Source: Euperipatoides rowelli
Taxonomy: Eukaryota; Onychophora; Udeonychophora; Euonychophora; Peripatopsidae
Assembly: GCA_003024985.2 (NCBI GenBank)
Contig: PXIH01S0003854.1
DNA: 11,714 nt
Strand: one strand, 5' to 3'
Part shown: piece after piece, positions 8,419 to 11,714 of the stretch
Numbering within the stretch: the stretch's first letter is position 1
Layout: the number at the start of each line of letters is the position of its first letter
Translations under genes and position numbers: made by a program
Notes under the pieces: generated by a model
The model's input: the letters and a program-made list of their open reading frames with translations, nothing else
Databases searched by the model: none
Told to the model about the DNA's origin: nothing

Positions 8419-8487
8419 GGACTACACTCTATGGCTTGCACCCAGTCACACAGAGCAACTGTGTGCGAGCCATAGTGTGTTGTCCAT
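8417..8487. repeat. 71-bp imperfect hairpin at the retrotransposon relic's edge
   Basis: Arms of about 27 bp (8417-8443 and 8461-8487, centre 8452) pair with few mismatches; ATGGCTTGCAC on the left faces GTGCGAGCCAT on the right. A second perfect 7-bp stem, CACACAG/CTGTGTG (8447-8453 and 8459-8465), competes with it in the loop. The left arm begins exactly where reverse-transcriptase similarity stops. The segment is visibly richer in G+C than its surroundings. It could be a separate small foldback insertion, or a structure at which reverse transcription or recombination ended. Confidence 0.6.
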
Positions 8488-10435
8488 AACCTGATACCTG
8501 ACTGCTCTATATATTATTACCAAAAAAAAAAAAAAGATTAAGAAATGTTAGCCTTTGAAATAGAAAGTGATGTATTTTTTCTAATTAAGTAAAATTAAAT
8601 ATACTTAATTAAATTACTAAAAAAGAGTTAAAATGCATTTATAAATTAATATTGAAATAAATTCCAGTTTTGAGTATTAACCTACATCATAAAAACTTGT
8701 TACTTCAATAAAATATTTATCTTTTTTTTATTAATATTATTTAATCACAAATTATATTCCTGTTAAATCAGATTTCGCTTTTTATTGCTATCAATAAATC
8801 ATTGAAGATTAAACTTTTAATCCATCTCATTTTTTTAAATAAATATTTTCAAAATTTATTACCCTTCTGCCAGACTGCCAGTCATTTTCTATTTCACTTA
8901 TTTCCACAAGTGACCTAATTAAAAGATAATCTTTTAAAATAATATCAACAGTTTGAAGATATAGGAAACATTATTATCAAACTTGCAAAGAAAATTCAAT
9001 TATGTCTGCAAAAATCGTCATCGTTTTATGTAATTTATGTGCTTTAATTCTATATGAAATTCATGGAGGTTTTTAAAAACTGGATTTTAGGACATTAAAA
9101 TCACTTAAAATTAAGATGAATGATTATAGACCAAAGTAAGTTTCAACTAAGCATAATCTATTTCCTACAGTACCATTTCTGACACATTATTAACAAGTTT
9201 GGACACGTTTTATATTACACTAATTCATTATCTTTCTCCAGTTACTAATAAATTTTAACTGCCATGACTGCTGAATCAAATAGATACTAAAACCAAATAA
9301 ACGTTATGCTAGCATTTCGTTTTTACAAATGTTATTTATTATATTTTAATACAACAAATAAAACATTCATCAGTCAAATGTTAAACCATCAAATTCTAGA
9401 ATAGTTAATAATTGAAGAACCCCAAATCTTAATTCATGTCAATTTTGTCTAAGACAAATAAACAACAAATGTAATCAATCATTCGATAATTTAAAAAAAA
9501 AAAAAAAAAAAGCAATGTAAGAAACTAACCAATGATTAACAGTAACATAAGCTGACCTCCATGAAATGATTCTTAGAACATTTAGTTGACCTTAAGCAGA
9601 TTGAATTTGGCCTTGGAGAATTTTAAATGTAAAAAAAAAAAAAAAAGTCAAACTAGATTCATTTTAAACTTGTAATCATCTTAAAACAAAATCTAAATTT
9701 TGTACTTTTGAAATGTTGTGATTATCACTAAGACACTAATAGATTATGTAATAAAGATCATTATTATTCAGGAAAGTGGGTTACGAAGAAGATAAATAGA
9801 TTACTTGGAGAAATAATTGAATTTATTTTAAGAAGCTAAACCCTGCCACTATTAATTAAAAAAAAAGAGCTAATTGTTTAGATAAGTACCCACTATTTTC
9901 ATAAGCCAATGTCCACCAGTGTAATAAAAAAAGGCAGGCTCAAGAGCAGTAGTAATGGACTGGTATTTAACATATTAGTTATTTAAGCTAATATTGAAAT
10001 ATAGTGTAAAGTTATGTACTGTATACTGTTTATAATTGTAACATTTATTAATTAATAATATCTCTAAACAAATCTAACCAATTATAGTTGGAGAATAATA
10101 ATAAAAGAATCATGTGGTAAAAAAATTGGTGGTTTCCTTATTGGCTGAACTTATGACAAATTTCTCATTATTTTTTTGCTAATGGTTATCGGTTTCCTAT
10201 ATAACTAATAGCTCTATTAGATCATTGTTTTGTTAGTATTAAATTGCACATGCACAACCGGTTCCAAAATATAACAGGTTATTATTTTTTTTTTTACAAA
10301 TATAATTGGTCTTTGAACATGCTCAGTAGCAGATAGCCTAGTTGAAGTTTTGCATCCTGACATCAGTCTCAATTTTATATACTGTATTGTGCATTAGAAA
10401 CAACGTTTTATTTAATAAATTGAAATATGAGGTGT
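8488..10435. other. A+T-rich DNA with poly-A runs, no gene seen
   Basis: Almost 2 kb without a supportable gene. Homopurine A runs occur at 8522-8535 (14), 9493-9511 (19) and 9631-9646 (16). Any could be an old retroposon tail, but no element body could be recognised upstream of them. TGACCT half-sites at 9553-9558 and 9588-9593 are too short to interpret. A 24-codon hydrophobic frame at 9002-9076 is listed separately. Confidence 0.5.
9002..9076 (+). other. Very short signal-peptide-like frame
   Basis: ATG at 9002 opens a 24-codon frame that begins MSAK, has the hydrophobic core IVIVLCNLCALIL and then a polar YEIHGG before the stop at 9074-9076. This is the layout of a secretory signal peptide with a plausible cleavage area. 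A GT at 9069-9070, within GAGGTTTTT, could be a splice donor, which would make this a first coding exon. No matching second exon was found. Short hydrophobic frames are common in A+T-rich DNA, so this is a weak candidate. Confidence 0.1.
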
Positions 10436-10651
10436 CAATCTATTTATCTCTAATGTAGCCTATCTATATCTCTACTGTATGGATCTATCTCCAATTCATC
10501 TCTTTAGGCTACTCTATCCATTTTTCTACTGTATCTATCTATCTCTTTAATGTATCTATCTTATCTCTCTTCTCTATTTATTCTATCTCTCTCTACATTA
10601 ACTATCTATCTCTTCTGTATATCTATCTCTCTTCTGTATATCTATCAATCA
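10436..10651. repeat. Degenerate ATCT/CTCT flank of the microsatellite
   Basis: Imperfect pyrimidine-rich repeats in which TATCTATCTC and CTGTATATCTATC words recur between short non-repeat interruptions. This is the eroded left side of the perfect ATCT array that follows. Any translation of this strand is a low-complexity artefact. Confidence 0.8.
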
Positions 10652-10707
<56 letters not shown>

Positions 10708-10708
10708 N

Positions 10709-10792
<84 letters not shown>
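10652..10792. repeat. (ATCT)35 microsatellite with one ambiguous base
   Basis: 14 perfect ATCT units (10652-10707), one undetermined base n at 10708, then 21 perfect units (10709-10792). The n sits exactly between complete units, so it is an extra position and not a substituted base. It may mark an assembly join with the true repeat length unknown. The open frame across it is a Leu-Ser-Ile-Tyr repeat and is not a gene. Confidence 0.97.
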
Positions 10793-11520
10793 GTGGTTCT
10801 GGTTTGAAAAAGATACAAGTTTAGGTTTAATTTCTTTCCACTCCTCTTCTAGTACTCTGTCTACAGTTATTTTTTTAAGTTTGGCCTATATCTATTTACA
10901 TTAAAATTCTAAATCTAAATTATAAATAATCCTAAAAAATTGTGAGCAAACATTTTCGGACATCTATACACTTTGCACATGCACACACAGTCCCCAAAAA
11001 TTTTAATTTGAAAATTTTAAGTTATAAAAAAAATAAAAAAACTGATAAATTGATAGAATTTACATTTTCTTAAAGAGTTAAATATGAAAAAAAAAAGAAA
11101 ACCACCACCAACAACAACAAAAAAAAAAAAAATCAAAACAAACCTCTAGAAAATTTGAACTGGCAATGAAAAGGTCAGAAGCTAAATCTTCAACTCCTAT
11201 TGTCATAATATGAACAGTTTGTGAAAAAATAACCCCATGGTAATCAAATACACGATAGTTTTAAACTTTAAATTTTATAGATTTCCATGTTATGCATCAG
11301 AGTGAAGTGCACTGGAAAAATAAAATCATGAACTGATGTGATCAATAAAAATTATACAACATTTTAAAATGTTTTACAGCTCATATCACGATGTAAAATA
11401 AACATTATGAATAATGTAATATAACTATTTATTGAAGATGTACATGAATTGTTCAAATTTGGGCGAGGGAAATAGATAATTGTTATTAGGGGTAGGGGAG
11501 ATAGGCATCACTAGCTAATT
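10793..11520. other. Spacer between the two ATCT arrays, no gene seen
   Basis: A+T-rich DNA with no supportable gene. It contains a small compound repeat at 11101-11132 (three ACC, then three AAC, then an A run) preceded by a purine-rich stretch. GCACATGCAC occurs at 10976-10985 and also at about 10247-10256. Confidence 0.5.
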
Positions 11521-11674
11521 TTCTATCTATCAGTCCATCTATCTATCTATCTATCTATCTACTTGTCTTTCTACCTATCTACATATCTATCTATCTTACT
11601 ATATATCTATCTATCCATCCGTCCGTCCCTCACACCCTCCATCCATCCATCCAACCATCTATCTATCTATCTAC

Positions 11675-11714
<40 letters not shown>
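11521..11714. repeat. Second ATCT microsatellite block, reaching the window end
   Basis: A compound array of ATCT runs interrupted by a CCAT/CCGT block around 11615-11657 and by single variants such as ACTTGTC. The last stretch, from about 11677, is perfect ATCT and continues off the right edge, so the full length is unknown. It has the same motif and strand as the block at 10652-10792, about 730 bp away. Confidence 0.95.

Noticed and set aside
8522-9646. Poly-A runs as tails of SINEs or processed pseudogenes
   Set aside because: No tRNA-like A or B box, no target duplication and no recognisable element body could be found next to any of the three runs.
10300-10320. Nuclear-receptor-like site on the minus strand (GTTCAAAGACCA), and an inverted CCAAT at about 10140
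   Set aside because: Single short matches to degenerate motifs with no gene nearby; expected by chance.
10550-10807. 85-codon plus-strand open frame
   Set aside because: It is the translation of the ATCT microsatellite and crosses an undetermined base.

Overview
The window is about 11.7 kb of very A+T-rich eukaryotic DNA (roughly three quarters A+T by eye). It is dominated by repeats, and no complete protein gene can be supported. It looks like intergenic or intronic DNA of an animal. The evidence is an animal-type non-LTR retrotransposon relic, a short TTAGGG-type telomere-like tract, long ATCT microsatellites, two complex minisatellites and apparent CpG decay inside one of them. An aquatic invertebrate with an A+T-rich genome would fit, but the sequence does not fix the phylum. 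No bacterial features (operons, ribosome binding sites, CRISPR) are present.

Layout, left to right. 1-811 is A+T-rich DNA with a small telomere-like tract at 474-495. 812-1097 is a near-perfect 286-bp palindrome (two 134-bp arms, 18-bp loop), best read as a foldback or MITE-like element; a 13-bp direct repeat flanks it asymmetrically. 1614-2061 is a minisatellite of about 18 units of 25 bp, and 2711-4223 is a second one of about 28 units of 54 bp. Units of both arrays carry internal dyad symmetry. The 54-bp array also shows a three-unit higher-order period, a variant subfamily in its last third, and an inverted copy of its final 10 bp just past its edge. 4258-7177 is mostly featureless A+T-rich DNA with a small island of AP-1/CRE-like motifs (5430-5505) and a 22-bp palindrome (7082-7103).

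7178-7432 (+) is an exon-like open frame with a GGHFA-containing stretch that weakly resembles the catalytic-His region of epoxide hydrolases. 7473-8418 (-) is the one confident protein relic: the C-terminal half of a non-LTR retrotransposon reverse transcriptase, truncated at its 5' side, frameshifted near its end and carrying YVDN in place of the catalytic Y-x-D-D. Its broken edge coincides with a 71-bp imperfect hairpin (8417-8487). 8488-10435 is A+T-rich with poly-A runs and one very short signal-peptide-like frame. 10436-10792 and 11521-11714 are two ATCT microsatellite blocks; the second runs off the end of the window.

No set of genes here works together as a system. The interest lies in repeat architecture (palindrome, dyad-unit minisatellites, hairpins at repeat edges) and in two weak exon candidates.
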